NCBI GenBank assembly: GCA_002753225.1
Contig: PDZS01000001.1
Location: forward strand, 124,001-188,000
Source: Deltaproteobacteria bacterium YD0425bin51
GTDB lineage: Bacteria; Desulfobacterota; Desulfobacteria; Desulfobacterales; YD0425bin51
Direction of reading: 5' to 3'
DNA: 64,000 nt
In this document: in pieces, positions 17,684 through 26,871 of the stretch
Layout of the letters: each line of letters starts with the position of its first letter
Numbering within the stretch: the stretch's first letter is position 1
Notes under the pieces: model-generated
What the model was told of the DNA's origin: nothing
The model's database searches: none
What the model saw: only the letters and a program-made list of their open reading frames with translations
Program-made: the position numbers and the translations under genes

Positions 17684-18328
17684 ATGTGGTCCATATTTTC
17701 TTTTTCGTTTTTAGTAGCTCTTTCTGGAGCAATTTCTCCTGGTCCACTACTTACGTATACGATAATACAGTCTGCTAAAGCTAAAAAGCTTGGTTATTTA
17801 ATGGGTCTATGGATTATATTGGGGCATGCAATTTTAGAAATGATTTTGATAATATTTTTACTACTAGGTTTTTCTTTTATATTAAAAAATCTAGTAGTAG
17901 TTCGGATAATTGGCACATTGGGGGGTATTATTTTAATTTATTTTGGAGCCTCCCTTATATTTGATATTTATAGAGGGAAAATATCTGCTGATTTATCAAC
18001 AGATTCAGCTAATAAAGCCTTTAAAAATCCTGTGATAGGCGGTGTTTTAGTCTCCATGTCTAATCCTTACTGGTGGATTTGGTGGGCAACTATTGGAATG
18101 TCCTTCATGCTTCAGTTTAAAGTCTCGTTTCAGGATCCTCTAAATCTTATGGCTTTTTTTCTGGGACATGAAGCAGGAGACTTGGCTTGGTATCTTCTTG
18201 TTTCGTTTTTAGTATACATAGGGCTCAAACATTTAAATGATAAGATTTATAAGTTGGTTTTATTATTTTGCAGTGTTTTTATGATAATTTTGGGTTTATA
18301 TTTGGGAATTTCACCTTTTATTTCATAG
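17684..18328 (+). CDS. LysE/RhtB-family exporter
   Basis: A 214-residue inner membrane protein with about six predicted helices, matching the LysE superfamily of amino-acid and small-metabolite exporters. The N-terminal motif SGAISPGPLLTYTIIQSAK (~14-32) is diagnostic, as is the central SNPYWWIWWATIG (~125-137). It begins eight bases after topA. The tryptophan-rich central loop is typical of the archaeal/deltaproteobacterial branch of the family. Substrate cannot be assigned. Confidence 0.85.
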   Translation: MWSIFSFSFLVALSGAISPGPLLTYTIIQSAKAKKLGYLMGLWIILGHAILEMILIIFLLLGFSFILKNLVVVRIIGTLGGIILIYFGASLIFDIYRGKISADLSTDSANKAFKNPVIGGVLVSMSNPYWWIWWATIGMSFMLQFKVSFQDPLNLMAFFLGHEAGDLAWYLLVSFLVYIGLKHLNDKIYKLVLLFCSVFMIILGLYLGISPFIS

Positions 18329-18353
18329 TTAATATTTAGTCAAAAGGAGAAAA

Positions 18354-19511
18354 ATGATGTTCACGGTTAAAAGATTAAGTAGTATGCTCATTGCTTTCAT
18401 TATCATTTTTTCATTGGTTATAGGAATCTACAGCTCTCCTGCTTATTCAGCTCCAAAAGAGACAAAAATAGGGTTTGTTCTGAGTATGACGGGTGTAGCT
18501 TCGGTGTATGGGGAAACTCAAAAAAATGGGGCTCAGATGGCTATTGATGAAATTAATGCCTTAGCAGGAAAAAAAGGGATTAAAATAGTTCCGCTTTTTG
18601 AAGATGATGCTAGCATGCCTCAGCAAGGTGTCAATGTTTTCAAAAAGTTCATAAAAGAGGATAAGGTAGCAATGATTATCGGTCCAACCCTCAGCAATAC
18701 AGCACGAGTAACGGACATAATTGCACAAAAGGAAGGCGTTCCTGTGCTTGCAATAAGCAATACAATTAAAGGGCTAACCGATATTGGAGATTTTATTTTT
18801 AGGAATTCCCTTACAGAAGCTGTGGTCATTCCTAACACGATTCGTATAGCCAAAGAAAAATTTCAAATTGCTAAAGTTGCTCTGCTGTATGGCAAAGATG
18901 ATGCGTTCACCAAAGGGGGCTATGATGACTTCAAAAAAGCCCTCCATGATGCGAAGATAAAAATTCTGAATGAGCAGACCTTTTTAAAAGGGGATAGTGA
19001 TTTTTCAAAGCAACTGGAAAAGATTAAGGGTGTGAATCCCAATGCAATAATTGTTTCGGCTTTGGCAGAAGAAGCTTCTGCTATTATAATTCAGGCAAGA
19101 CAAATAGGAATTCCAGCAACTATTCCTATCATTGGAGGAAACGGATTCAATTCGCCAGCAATGATAAAAAATGCTGGTGAAGCTGCGGAAGGTTTAATTG
19201 TAGGGGCAGCATGGAATACAGTTTCCGAAAACCCAATGAACCGTAAATTCGTGGATTCTTTTACAGCAAAATATAAGAATCCGCCGGATCAATTTGCAGC
19301 ACAGGCTTATGCAGGCGTTTACATTGCCTATGAGGCAATTAAAAAATCTGGAACAACTAATAACAGAAAAGCAATCCGTGATACGCTTTCAAAGATAAAA
19401 GATTTAGACACTGTACTTGGCAAATTTTCTTTCACAAAATTTCGGGACGCAAACCATAAGCCAATTGTCCAGCAGGTAAAGGGAGGTAAGTTTTTTGTTT
19501 TAGGAGAATAG
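18354..19511 (+). CDS. Branched-chain amino acid-type ABC substrate-binding protein
   Basis: A 385-residue periplasmic binding protein of the LivJ/Peripla_BP_6 family. A signal peptide is clear (basic start, hydrophobic core ~12-27, cleavage near YSAPKE). The mature protein opens with KIGFVLSMTGVASVYGETQKNG, the standard ligand-lobe start. An AAAAGGAG ribosome site precedes the ATG. No LivHMGF permease or ATPase genes are adjacent, so it is an orphan or serves a distant transporter. Codon use is visibly richer in G and C than its neighbours, suggesting recent transfer or strong expression. Ligand unknown. Confidence 0.88.
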   Translation: MMFTVKRLSSMLIAFIIIFSLVIGIYSSPAYSAPKETKIGFVLSMTGVASVYGETQKNGAQMAIDEINALAGKKGIKIVPLFEDDASMPQQGVNVFKKFIKEDKVAMIIGPTLSNTARVTDIIAQKEGVPVLAISNTIKGLTDIGDFIFRNSLTEAVVIPNTIRIAKEKFQIAKVALLYGKDDAFTKGGYDDFKKALHDAKIKILNEQTFLKGDSDFSKQLEKIKGVNPNAIIVSALAEEASAIIIQARQIGIPATIPIIGGNGFNSPAMIKNAGEAAEGLIVGAAWNTVSENPMNRKFVDSFTAKYKNPPDQFAAQAYAGVYIAYEAIKKSGTTNNRKAIRDTLSKIKDLDTVLGKFSFTKFRDANHKPIVQQVKGGKFFVLGE

Positions 19512-19520
19512 GAAGTAATT

Positions 19521-20933
19521 TCACCATGGTTTTAGGTGTTCTCTACAAGTTCCATATATAAAGGCAACCATAATAGCATAAGATAAAAACCCTAGTGAAA
19601 GCTGAATAAAAGCTCCCATATTTCTTAAAAATGGTAAAAATAAGACTACAGAACATATCAAAGAAATAATTAAAATTTGAAATAAGCGCTTCCAAGGGAA
19701 AATATGACTTAAGCTGGTTTTTAGTAGAGTTGCATTTTTAGATAAAATATATAGAATTGCAGCAAAACTTGCTGAAATTGTCCCTATTGATGCACCAATA
19801 GGTCCAAATATTTTTATTAAAGGGTAGTTAATTAAAATATTTGTGCATGATAGAAGAATTGCCATTTTATAGATTATGTCTGTTCTTCCAGTAACACGAG
19901 GGATAGTTCCATAAATAGCTATTTGAAGGATTAAAAATAGGGAATAAACACGAAATATTGGAGCGCTTTCAATATATTTTTCTGAAAAAAGAAATATCAT
20001 AAGGGGCTTTGCCATTACTATTAAGAAAATTGCCAGAGGAAATGATAATAAAGCTATTTTATAAACTGCATCGCGCCATAATTTTAAAGATTGTGAATAT
20101 TCATTATTTTTAATAAGCGTAGTTAGTTCAGGAATAAGAATTGTAAATATAGATGAAGTTATAATATCAATAAATGGAATATCAAAAGCTCCTCTGGTAT
20201 AAATTGCATAATCTTCCGGCGTAAACATTATGGAAATCATGTATTGATCAATTCGCCTTCCTATAATTCCCAAAACAGATGAGATCATAATCGGAAAAGC
20301 ATATTCCATCTGAGACCTCATTTCATTTATATTAATACTGCATAGCAGTTTAATATCTCCTAAAAAAATGAGATTACAAATAAACATAAAAAAATAAGAC
20401 AGGGCTACACAACAAACTATAATTTTAATATCATTTTTAACCAATATTATTGGAATTATTATCAAAATTGAAGTCATTATATTAATTATTGCAAGTTTAT
20501 TAACCTTATTGAAATTTATAAGAACAGAATCTGTAAATCCTGCTATTGAAAAGGAAAAAATATATAAAATTGCCACTGTCCATAAGCCATATAGTTTTTC
20601 GTTATTTAAGCTTAAGCTTATTTGTTTTTTAAAAAAGAAGAAGATAAGTAAAGGGATTAAAATTAATATAATTCCTAAAAATAACCCATTTATTGCTATA
20701 CTTCTTCGATGTTTTTCTTCAGATAATGGAATAAAATAAAATAAACCTTGCTGAACTCCAACTGTAACAATTGCAGATGTTGAACCTATAAGCATAATCT
20801 GAGAGTAAGTTGCGTAATCAGATTTTGTTAAATATCTTGCCAAGATAAGACCGCTTAAGAAATTAATAACTGATGTTATTGTTTTGCTGATGATCAGTAT
20901 CGTTGTTTTTGTGGATAATGTTGGAGTACTCAT
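19521..20933 (-). CDS. Oligosaccharide flippase (Wzx-like)
   Basis: A 470-residue polytopic membrane protein with 12-14 predicted helices, of the MOP/polysaccharide-transport superfamily (RfbX/Wzx). Such proteins flip lipid-linked sugar units to the periplasmic face. The N-terminal portion LSGLILARYLTKSDYATYSQ is characteristic. It is the last gene of a tightly packed minus-strand set (wecB, deacetylase, FemAB-like, GT2, this) and overlaps the GT2 stop by four bases. It converges on the binding-protein gene with nine bases between stops. No Wzy polymerase is visible in the window. Confidence 0.88.
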   Translation of the reverse strand: MSTPTLSTKTTILIISKTITSVINFLSGLILARYLTKSDYATYSQIMLIGSTSAIVTVGVQQGLFYFIPLSEEKHRRSIAINGLFLGIILILIPLLIFFFFKKQISLSLNNEKLYGLWTVAILYIFSFSIAGFTDSVLINFNKVNKLAIINIMTSILIIIPIILVKNDIKIIVCCVALSYFFMFICNLIFLGDIKLLCSININEMRSQMEYAFPIMISSVLGIIGRRIDQYMISIMFTPEDYAIYTRGAFDIPFIDIITSSIFTILIPELTTLIKNNEYSQSLKLWRDAVYKIALLSFPLAIFLIVMAKPLMIFLFSEKYIESAPIFRVYSLFLILQIAIYGTIPRVTGRTDIIYKMAILLSCTNILINYPLIKIFGPIGASIGTISASFAAILYILSKNATLLKTSLSHIFPWKRLFQILIISLICSVVLFLPFLRNMGAFIQLSLGFLSYAIMVAFIYGTCREHLKPW

Positions 20934-21706
20934 TTATAATCAGGTTTTTTTAGAAAATATCTGTGCTTCATAAAAAGGTAAAATAGTCCTTTAATATGAT
21001 CTATGACAGGTTTATTGATTATAAATTTTCTTGATATTTCCTGCGCGTCATGAATAGCTTTTACTTCAGCCAAGTAGACTACTTTATAGCCTTTTTGCCA
21101 AATTCTAAGGCAGAAATCCACATCTTCCGGAGCATAGAAAATTTTTTCATCCAAAAGTCCAACTATTTCTATTATTTCTTTTCTCATAACCCAAAAAGCT
21201 GAAATAGCATAATCAACTTCATTTTGTTTTTGTTCTTTTTTTTCCAAAAGTTTTAAAAAAAAGAATCTAAAAATTTTTGTTAAAAGGGTAGGGAAGTAAT
21301 CTGTAGATTTTTGCAGTTTCCCGGTTGGATATAAAAGTTTGGGAGCAATGATTCCAATAGAATAATCTTTACTAAGTGTGGTAATTAATTTTTCTATTGT
21401 ATTTTCTAAAATTTCAACATCTGAATCAATCATAACAATATACTTTCCAGAAACTCTTTTCAATGCAAGATTTCTGGAATAGGTTGTACCTGTGTTATAG
21501 TCCAAGAAAATTGGAATTATTATATCAGGATAAAGAAGTATAAAGGATTTAATTATTTTTTTTGTACTGTCAGAAGAACCATTATCTACAATAAATATTT
21601 CAAAGGGGAAATTTTTGGTATTTTCAAATATAGATACAAGACATTTTTCAATATATTTTTCTGAATTCCATGTTAGTATTATAAATGAGATATCCATGAT
21701 TATCAC
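20930..21706 (-). CDS. Family 2 glycosyltransferase
   Basis: A 258-residue GT2 (GT-A fold) enzyme that probably adds a sugar to a growing surface polysaccharide on the cytoplasmic membrane face. Visible are the start ISFIILTWNSEKYIEKCL, nucleotide-sugar-binding VDNGSSD (~42-48), the metal-binding IDSDVEI motif (~94-100) and a later PEDVDFCLR acceptor-side motif. The frame opens with a GTG that overlaps the FemAB-like stop (GTGA); an ATG nine bases inside is the alternative start. Resembles rhamnosyltransferase-type GT2 proteins; donor and acceptor unknown. Confidence 0.87.
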   Translation of the reverse strand: MIIMDISFIILTWNSEKYIEKCLVSIFENTKNFPFEIFIVDNGSSDSTKKIIKSFILLYPDIIIPIFLDYNTGTTYSRNLALKRVSGKYIVMIDSDVEILENTIEKLITTLSKDYSIGIIAPKLLYPTGKLQKSTDYFPTLLTKIFRFFFLKLLEKKEQKQNEVDYAISAFWVMRKEIIEIVGLLDEKIFYAPEDVDFCLRIWQKGYKVVYLAEVKAIHDAQEISRKFIINKPVIDHIKGLFYLFMKHRYFLKKPDYK

Positions 21707-22749
21707 AGGCTAATATGTTTTCTAATATAAGGACCGATTAAGTTTGCAATATTTATAGGTAATTTTTGCCATAATTGTTCTACAAATTCTCTTTTACTTG
21801 GTAATGATGAATCAAATTCTCTTTTATTTATTAAGATATAATGCCAATACAGTTGTTTGGGTAAAGCCCCCCATTGCTTTTTAAATCTATACGTCCCTTC
21901 ATCTATGGAACTTCTTCCAAAGTCAAAAAAATAAGCCCCGTTATCTGCTGCATATTCTAAAAAATGCCAATAAAGAAGCATATTTGGCGCAAGAGAGTTA
22001 TATCGCTTTAGAGTTGATCCCCAAGGGACAAAAGCCTTTTTACCTGTAAGGATGATAATTCCAACTCCTATTGGAGTATTTCCATAATAAACAATACCAA
22101 TACGTGCATTTTTATTATAGTTTCTTATGATTTCCATAATCCATATCTTTGAATGTACAGGGGATCCAAGATTTCTCATGTTAACACTAAAAACATAATA
22201 AAAATCTTCAACAAGTTCTATTCCGCCAATACGAAATGATAAACCGTTTTTTTTAGCTTTTTTAATTTGACTCCGTAATTTTGAGCTAAAACTATTCCAA
22301 AGAGCCCCAGAAGAGTTTGGTATGTCTAATGTCATACTTACTTTTTGAGACAAAGTAATAACTTTATTTGGGTGTAAATGTTCATCTTTTGTTTTATTTC
22401 TTATTTCAATAAAATTTATTCGATTATTGTGAGCCATTGATATTGCGTAATGAATTAATTTTTGTTTTATTTCAAGATTATCAGCTAGTACATCTCCTTG
22501 ATCACAATATGGTAGAGCTACATAGCGATTGAAAAAGTTAAACATATGCATGTGAATTATTGGCATAACCCCGCAGATTTTATTTCCTGTCTTGGCTATT
22601 AAATAATGTCCATTGTATTTATAGGCTCTATTTACAGTTTCATACCATGCAAAAAGATGATAAGGGGTCGATTCTGGATGCTTTGTTACATATTCATCCC
22701 AAAGTTTTTTTTCACTATTAACTATGGATTGGTCTAAATTTAAAATCAT
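21703..22749 (-). CDS. FemAB-like protein of the XrtA/PEP-CTERM group
   Basis: A 348-residue GNAT-fold protein of the FemAB class. The central segment SSKLRSQIKKAKKNGLSF and the later FDFGRSSIDEGTYRFKKQWGA are characteristic of the FemAB proteins found next to exosortase A (XrtA) exopolysaccharide loci. FemAB relatives use aminoacyl-tRNA to add amino acids; the true reaction in XrtA loci is not established. Its 5' end overlaps the deacetylase gene by 32 bases, and its stop overlaps the GT2 start. No exosortase gene is present here. Confidence 0.85.
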   Translation of the reverse strand: MILNLDQSIVNSEKKLWDEYVTKHPESTPYHLFAWYETVNRAYKYNGHYLIAKTGNKICGVMPIIHMHMFNFFNRYVALPYCDQGDVLADNLEIKQKLIHYAISMAHNNRINFIEIRNKTKDEHLHPNKVITLSQKVSMTLDIPNSSGALWNSFSSKLRSQIKKAKKNGLSFRIGGIELVEDFYYVFSVNMRNLGSPVHSKIWIMEIIRNYNKNARIGIVYYGNTPIGVGIIILTGKKAFVPWGSTLKRYNSLAPNMLLYWHFLEYAADNGAYFFDFGRSSIDEGTYRFKKQWGALPKQLYWHYILINKREFDSSLPSKREFVEQLWQKLPINIANLIGPYIRKHISL

Positions 22750-23533
22750 TCAGAAGCTTTCCAAATCGTTGAAGAGTTTTATTTAAATTAAGGTAATGCC
22801 TAAAACGTGATAAAAATTTTGCTTTTTTAATTCTTGGCTGAATATAGTCAATTTCCCATGGGTGAAGATAAAAAACAAAGGGTTTTTGTTCTTTTTCATT
22901 TATATGCTTTAAAGCTAGTTTTGTAATAGAATAAGGAAAAAGCCTAAAATAACCCCCTCCTGAAATAGGGATATTTTTGTTTAGTAATCTTATTGTAGAA
23001 ACAGGGTATTCCATTAGATTGTGATTTGGGATTTTATATTCAAACCTGGGTGCATTTGGTATTCCATATAAATCATGATAAATAGGAAATATACTTGAAT
23101 CATACTCAAATCCTAATTCCTCTAAAATATCTAATGCCCAGAGTGTTTTTTCAGTAATACTATAGCTTGGCGCTCTATATCCAAAAATTTTGTTTCCTGT
23201 AATATTTTCTAAAATATCTTTAGATTTTTTAGTATCATGAAAAAAATCCTGCTTGGTCATTGTATATATTTTACGGTGCAAATAACTGTGGCAGGCAATT
23301 TCATGTTTTTTTCCTAATATATTTAAAACTACATCAGGATGTTTTTCAGCAATCCATCCAACTACAAAAAAAGTGGCTTTAATATTGTATTTATCAAGGG
23401 TTTCAAGAATAGTTTGAACATTATTGCAAACTCTTGATTCCAAGAAATTCCAATCACTCTGTTTTATGACATTATCAAAGGCTGCTACTTGATAATAGTC
23501 TTCAACATCTATTGTCAAATAGTTTTGGATCAT
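22718..23533 (-). CDS. XrtA-associated polysaccharide deacetylase
   Basis: A 271-residue NodB-fold (CE4) deacetylase that would remove acetyl groups from amino sugars of an exopolysaccharide. The opening TIDVEDYYQVAAF, then CHSYLHRKIY and the GYRAPSYSIT motif, match the subgroup that accompanies exosortase A systems. The metal ligands Asp (IDVED) and the two His (HSYLH) are retained. The C-terminal HPWEID motif carries the conserved His. Start ATG overlaps the wecB stop by four bases. Its partner FemAB-like gene follows with a 32-base overlap. Confidence 0.9.
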   Translation of the reverse strand: MIQNYLTIDVEDYYQVAAFDNVIKQSDWNFLESRVCNNVQTILETLDKYNIKATFFVVGWIAEKHPDVVLNILGKKHEIACHSYLHRKIYTMTKQDFFHDTKKSKDILENITGNKIFGYRAPSYSITEKTLWALDILEELGFEYDSSIFPIYHDLYGIPNAPRFEYKIPNHNLMEYPVSTIRLLNKNIPISGGGYFRLFPYSITKLALKHINEKEQKPFVFYLHPWEIDYIQPRIKKAKFLSRFRHYLNLNKTLQRFGKLLNDFKFRPIHS

Positions 23534-24669
23534 GTCTTAGTTTCCTTAATCAGAATTGAAATAATTCTATCTCCAGTTGTGCCATCCCATAGTTCTGGGA
23601 TGTTTGAATTTTTGCCCTGTCCTTTTAAAATCAACTCAACTGTAGGTAAAATTTTATCTGGACTTGCGCCAATTAGATAATTAGAGCCTATGTCAACAGT
23701 TATGGGTCTTTCTGTGTTATCACGCAATGTAATACATGGGATATTTAAAAATGTGGTCTCTTCCTGAATCCCTCCTGAATCTGTAATCACTAAGCTCGAA
23801 TCTTTAAGTAAATTCAAAAAATCTAAATATCCAAGAGGTTCTGTTATGGTAATATTTTTTGACATAAAAATTTTTTCCATCAAACCAAATTTATGCATAT
23901 TTGCCATTGTCCTGGGGTGAACAGGAAAAATTAAATTTAGTTTTTCTGAAACAAGAGATATAGAATTAATCAAAAGCTCTAAATTTTTATAATGATCCAC
24001 GTTTGAAGGTCTGTGCAAGGTCACAATGCCATAAGGCGCAGAAATTTTAAGCTTATCTTTAATCTTAGAATTTAAGGATTTTTTAATATGTCTCTTTAAC
24101 GTATCTATCATGACATTACCAACAAAATGAATTTTGTTTATGGATATCCCTTCATTTGTTAAATTTTTTATAGCGCTCTTTTCTGTTACAAATAATAAGT
24201 CGCTTATGGCATCTGTTAATAATCGGTTTATTTCTTCTGGCATTGTCCTGTCAAAAGAGCGAAGTCCTGCTTCAACATGAACAATTAAAGGGCGTTTATT
24301 GGGGTATCCAATTTTTGAAGCAACTAATGCACTTGCAACTGTTGAATTAACATCGCCTACAACAAGCATAATATCAGGCTGTTCTTTTAATAAAACCTGT
24401 TCAATTCTTTTCATTATTTCAGCAGTCTGCTGTGCGTGAGAGCCAGATCCTACTTCTAAATTTATATCTGGTTTAGGAATTTCAAGATCTTCAAAGAATT
24501 GCTGAGACATTTGGATATCATAATGTTGGCCAGTATGGACAATAACGTGATTAATTCTTTCGCTTAAAGGATTTTTCTGATAAGTTTGATTATGACTATC
24601 CACTGCACTAGCAATAGATGCAAGTTTTACAAAATTAGGTCTGGCTCCAGCAATAGATAGCAATTTCAT
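23530..24669 (-). CDS. wecB: UDP-N-acetylglucosamine 2-epimerase (non-hydrolysing)
   Basis: WecB interconverts UDP-GlcNAc and UDP-ManNAc, supplying ManNAc-type sugars for surface polymers. With the start at 24669 the protein is 379 residues. Motifs: SIAGARPNFVKLA at the N-terminus, HTGQHYD, HVEAGLRSFD with EE-NR downstream, and TDSGGIQEE near the C-terminus, all standard. The open frame extends 12 codons further to 24705, but that start would leave two bases to the divergent lnt start, and family alignment begins at the internal Met, so I chose 24669. Followed by the deacetylase with a four-base overlap. Confidence 0.92.
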   Translation of the reverse strand: MKLLSIAGARPNFVKLASIASAVDSHNQTYQKNPLSERINHVIVHTGQHYDIQMSQQFFEDLEIPKPDINLEVGSGSHAQQTAEIMKRIEQVLLKEQPDIMLVVGDVNSTVASALVASKIGYPNKRPLIVHVEAGLRSFDRTMPEEINRLLTDAISDLLFVTEKSAIKNLTNEGISINKIHFVGNVMIDTLKRHIKKSLNSKIKDKLKISAPYGIVTLHRPSNVDHYKNLELLINSISLVSEKLNLIFPVHPRTMANMHKFGLMEKIFMSKNITITEPLGYLDFLNLLKDSSLVITDSGGIQEETTFLNIPCITLRDNTERPITVDIGSNYLIGASPDKILPTVELILKGQGKNSNIPELWDGTTGDRIISILIKETKT

Positions 24670-24707
24670 ATAAAAATTATTAACATTAAAACTATATAAA
24701 TGCAATT

Positions 24708-26264
24708 ATGAAGGTGAGAATCCTATTTTCTATAGTAAGCGGTCTTTTGCTGACTGTATCTTTTCCAAATTTTTATTACTCTTATTGTATATGGTTCAGC
24801 CTTGTGCCTCTTCTTGTTTCATTGAGAGGCGCTTCACTTTCACACAGTTTTTGTCTTGGCTTTTTAACAGGGCTTACTCATTATTTCAGCTTTCTATATT
24901 GGGCAACTTATACTTTAAAAACTTATGTCCAGTTCCCTCTTTATTTATGCATATTTATTTACTCGGCTCTTTGCATATACCTTAGCATTTATATTGGTCT
25001 ATTTGCAGTTTTAACATCCAGATTATGCTTCAAACCTTTACGATTATTATTTATATTGCCAATAGTTTGGGTATCATTTGAGTACGCTCGTACAATTTTA
25101 TTGTTTTCAGGGTTCCCGTGGGGTTTACTTGGATATTCACAATTTAAACAGTTATATCTTATTCAATTTGTTGATATTACAGGCGTATATGGCTTATCTT
25201 TTTTGATTATCCAGGCAAATGTAGTAATTTTTATTTTCTTATTACATGTTACAAAAAAAAAGTGGAATGGCGTTATTGTAAAAAAAAATATATTAGTATG
25301 TTCGACTTTAGGATTTATAATTATTTTAGGTATTGTTATTCTATATGGTAAAGTTCGAGTTGATACATTATCTAATTTATCATCTGTTAAGGCTGCAGTT
25401 ATTCAGGGAAATATTGAACAGTCAATGAAGTGGAATCCGCTTTATAGAAGCATAACCATAAATAAATATATAAAACTCTCTCAAGATACAAAATCAGATT
25501 TAATAATATGGCCAGAAACCAGCGTCCCTTTTTATTTTAAAGAGGAAACAACACGCTCAAGACCAATTATCAGAGCTATTCGTGAAATAAAAGCTGATTT
25601 TTTAATTGGAAGTCCTTCTATAAATTATGAAAAAGATGCTGTAAAATATTACAATTCAGCTTATCTTGTAAATAAAGATGGACGGATATTAGATCAATAC
25701 AATAAAATTCATTTGGTTCCTTTTGGCGAATATATTCCATGGAAGATTCTTTTTTCATCTATAAAAAAATTTACTGGAGGAGCGGAAGATTTTAACATTG
25801 GAACTAAAATAGAGCCTATCTTATGGACGCCTTATAAAATAGGAGTACAAATCTGCTATGAAGTTATTTTCCCAAATCTTGCAAGGGGTATGGCTAAAAA
25901 TGGAGCTCAGTTCTTTGTTAATATTACTAATGACGCATGGTTTGGTAAAACAAGTGCGCCATATCAACATTTTTATATGGCATTATTTAGGGCAGTTGAA
26001 AATAAACGCGCACTAATAAGATCTGCTAATACAGGTATAAGCGGATTTATTGATCCTGTTGGAAGAATAATGGCTTATAGCCCTATTTTTGAAGAGGCGG
26101 TTTTAGCTAATACAATACCAATAAATAACCAAATTACTTTTTATACTCGCTTTGGAGATTTATTTGTTTTCTTAAATATTTTGCTTTTAGCTATTATTAT
26201 AATATTTGATCAATTTCTAAATCATAGAGTTTGCTTGCGCATTCAGGGCAAAAACCATGAGTAA
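24708..26264 (+). CDS. lnt: Apolipoprotein N-acyltransferase
   Basis: Lnt adds the third acyl chain to outer-membrane lipoproteins at the periplasmic face. The 518-residue protein has about seven membrane segments (six within the first ~210 residues, one at the C-terminus) around a nitrilase-fold domain. Catalytic triad residues are seen: Glu in IIWPETSVPF, Lys in YNKIHLVPFGEY and Cys in GVQICYEVIFP. It is the only plus-strand gene in the polysaccharide region. Its 3' end runs 68 bases into the converging response-regulator gene, so its last ~22 residues (after the final membrane segment) are read from antisense of that gene. Confidence 0.93.
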   Translation: MKVRILFSIVSGLLLTVSFPNFYYSYCIWFSLVPLLVSLRGASLSHSFCLGFLTGLTHYFSFLYWATYTLKTYVQFPLYLCIFIYSALCIYLSIYIGLFAVLTSRLCFKPLRLLFILPIVWVSFEYARTILLFSGFPWGLLGYSQFKQLYLIQFVDITGVYGLSFLIIQANVVIFIFLLHVTKKKWNGVIVKKNILVCSTLGFIIILGIVILYGKVRVDTLSNLSSVKAAVIQGNIEQSMKWNPLYRSITINKYIKLSQDTKSDLIIWPETSVPFYFKEETTRSRPIIRAIREIKADFLIGSPSINYEKDAVKYYNSAYLVNKDGRILDQYNKIHLVPFGEYIPWKILFSSIKKFTGGAEDFNIGTKIEPILWTPYKIGVQICYEVIFPNLARGMAKNGAQFFVNITNDAWFGKTSAPYQHFYMALFRAVENKRALIRSANTGISGFIDPVGRIMAYSPIFEEAVLANTIPINNQITFYTRFGDLFVFLNILLLAIIIIFDQFLNHRVCLRIQGKNHE

Positions 26265-26811
26265 ACATTGCATTTGAGTGTTTTGTTATATATTTTTCCA
26301 AATTTTCCCAGTAACCCTTATCATCTCTTATTTTTTTACAATTTGAACATATGGGAAGCAGCCCTTTTAATTGTTTAACATTTGCAAGCGCCTCTTTCAG
26401 TTTATTATTAATTTTAATTTTTTCTAATTCTGATTGTTTTTGATTAATAGCATAACGAATAGTTCGAATTAAAATGTCAGGGTTAATGTTATTTTTTGGC
26501 AGATAGTCCATTGCACCTTTTTTCATAAATTCTACTGCAATATTTTCATTTCCTAGTCCTGTTAATGCAATAATAGGTAAAGTTATGGCACCATCTTTTT
26601 GGGGTAATTTTTCAATGAATTCTACTCCATCCATATCCGGAAGATTGTAGTCAACTATTATGCAGTCTACTTTATTCTTTTTTAGTATCTCTAATCCTTC
26701 AAAACTTGTGAATGCTTCAAAAAATGAATAGATTTTTTCTTTATCAAGCTTAAGATACTCTTTATATAATACAATATCATCAGGATTATCATCTACAATT
26801 AGAATTTTCAT
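26197..26811 (-). CDS. Response regulator with four-cysteine C-terminal tail
   Basis: A 204-residue protein: receiver domain (~1-122; acidic pocket DD at 7-8, phosphoacceptor Asp54, ALTG, Lys in YLPK), a coiled linker (~125-150), then a tail with LLPICSNCKKIRDDKGYW (Cys155, Cys158) and HSNAMFTHGFCPECASKLY (Cys188, Cys191; His178, His185). The CxxC pairs look zinc-binding. I recall this tail recurring at the ends of receiver and PAS proteins in Desulfobacterota and related groups, usually without a name. No kinase is adjacent. Sits 60 bases downstream of the SGNH gene and converges with lnt. Confidence 0.85.
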   Translation of the reverse strand: MKILIVDDNPDDIVLYKEYLKLDKEKIYSFFEAFTSFEGLEILKKNKVDCIIVDYNLPDMDGVEFIEKLPQKDGAITLPIIALTGLGNENIAVEFMKKGAMDYLPKNNINPDILIRTIRYAINQKQSELEKIKINNKLKEALANVKQLKGLLPICSNCKKIRDDKGYWENLEKYITKHSNAMFTHGFCPECASKLYDLEIDQIL

Positions 26812-26871
26812 CTTTTAAAATTAACATAAATTCTAAAAAAAATCATGAAAATTAATTTCTTTTTAATTATT

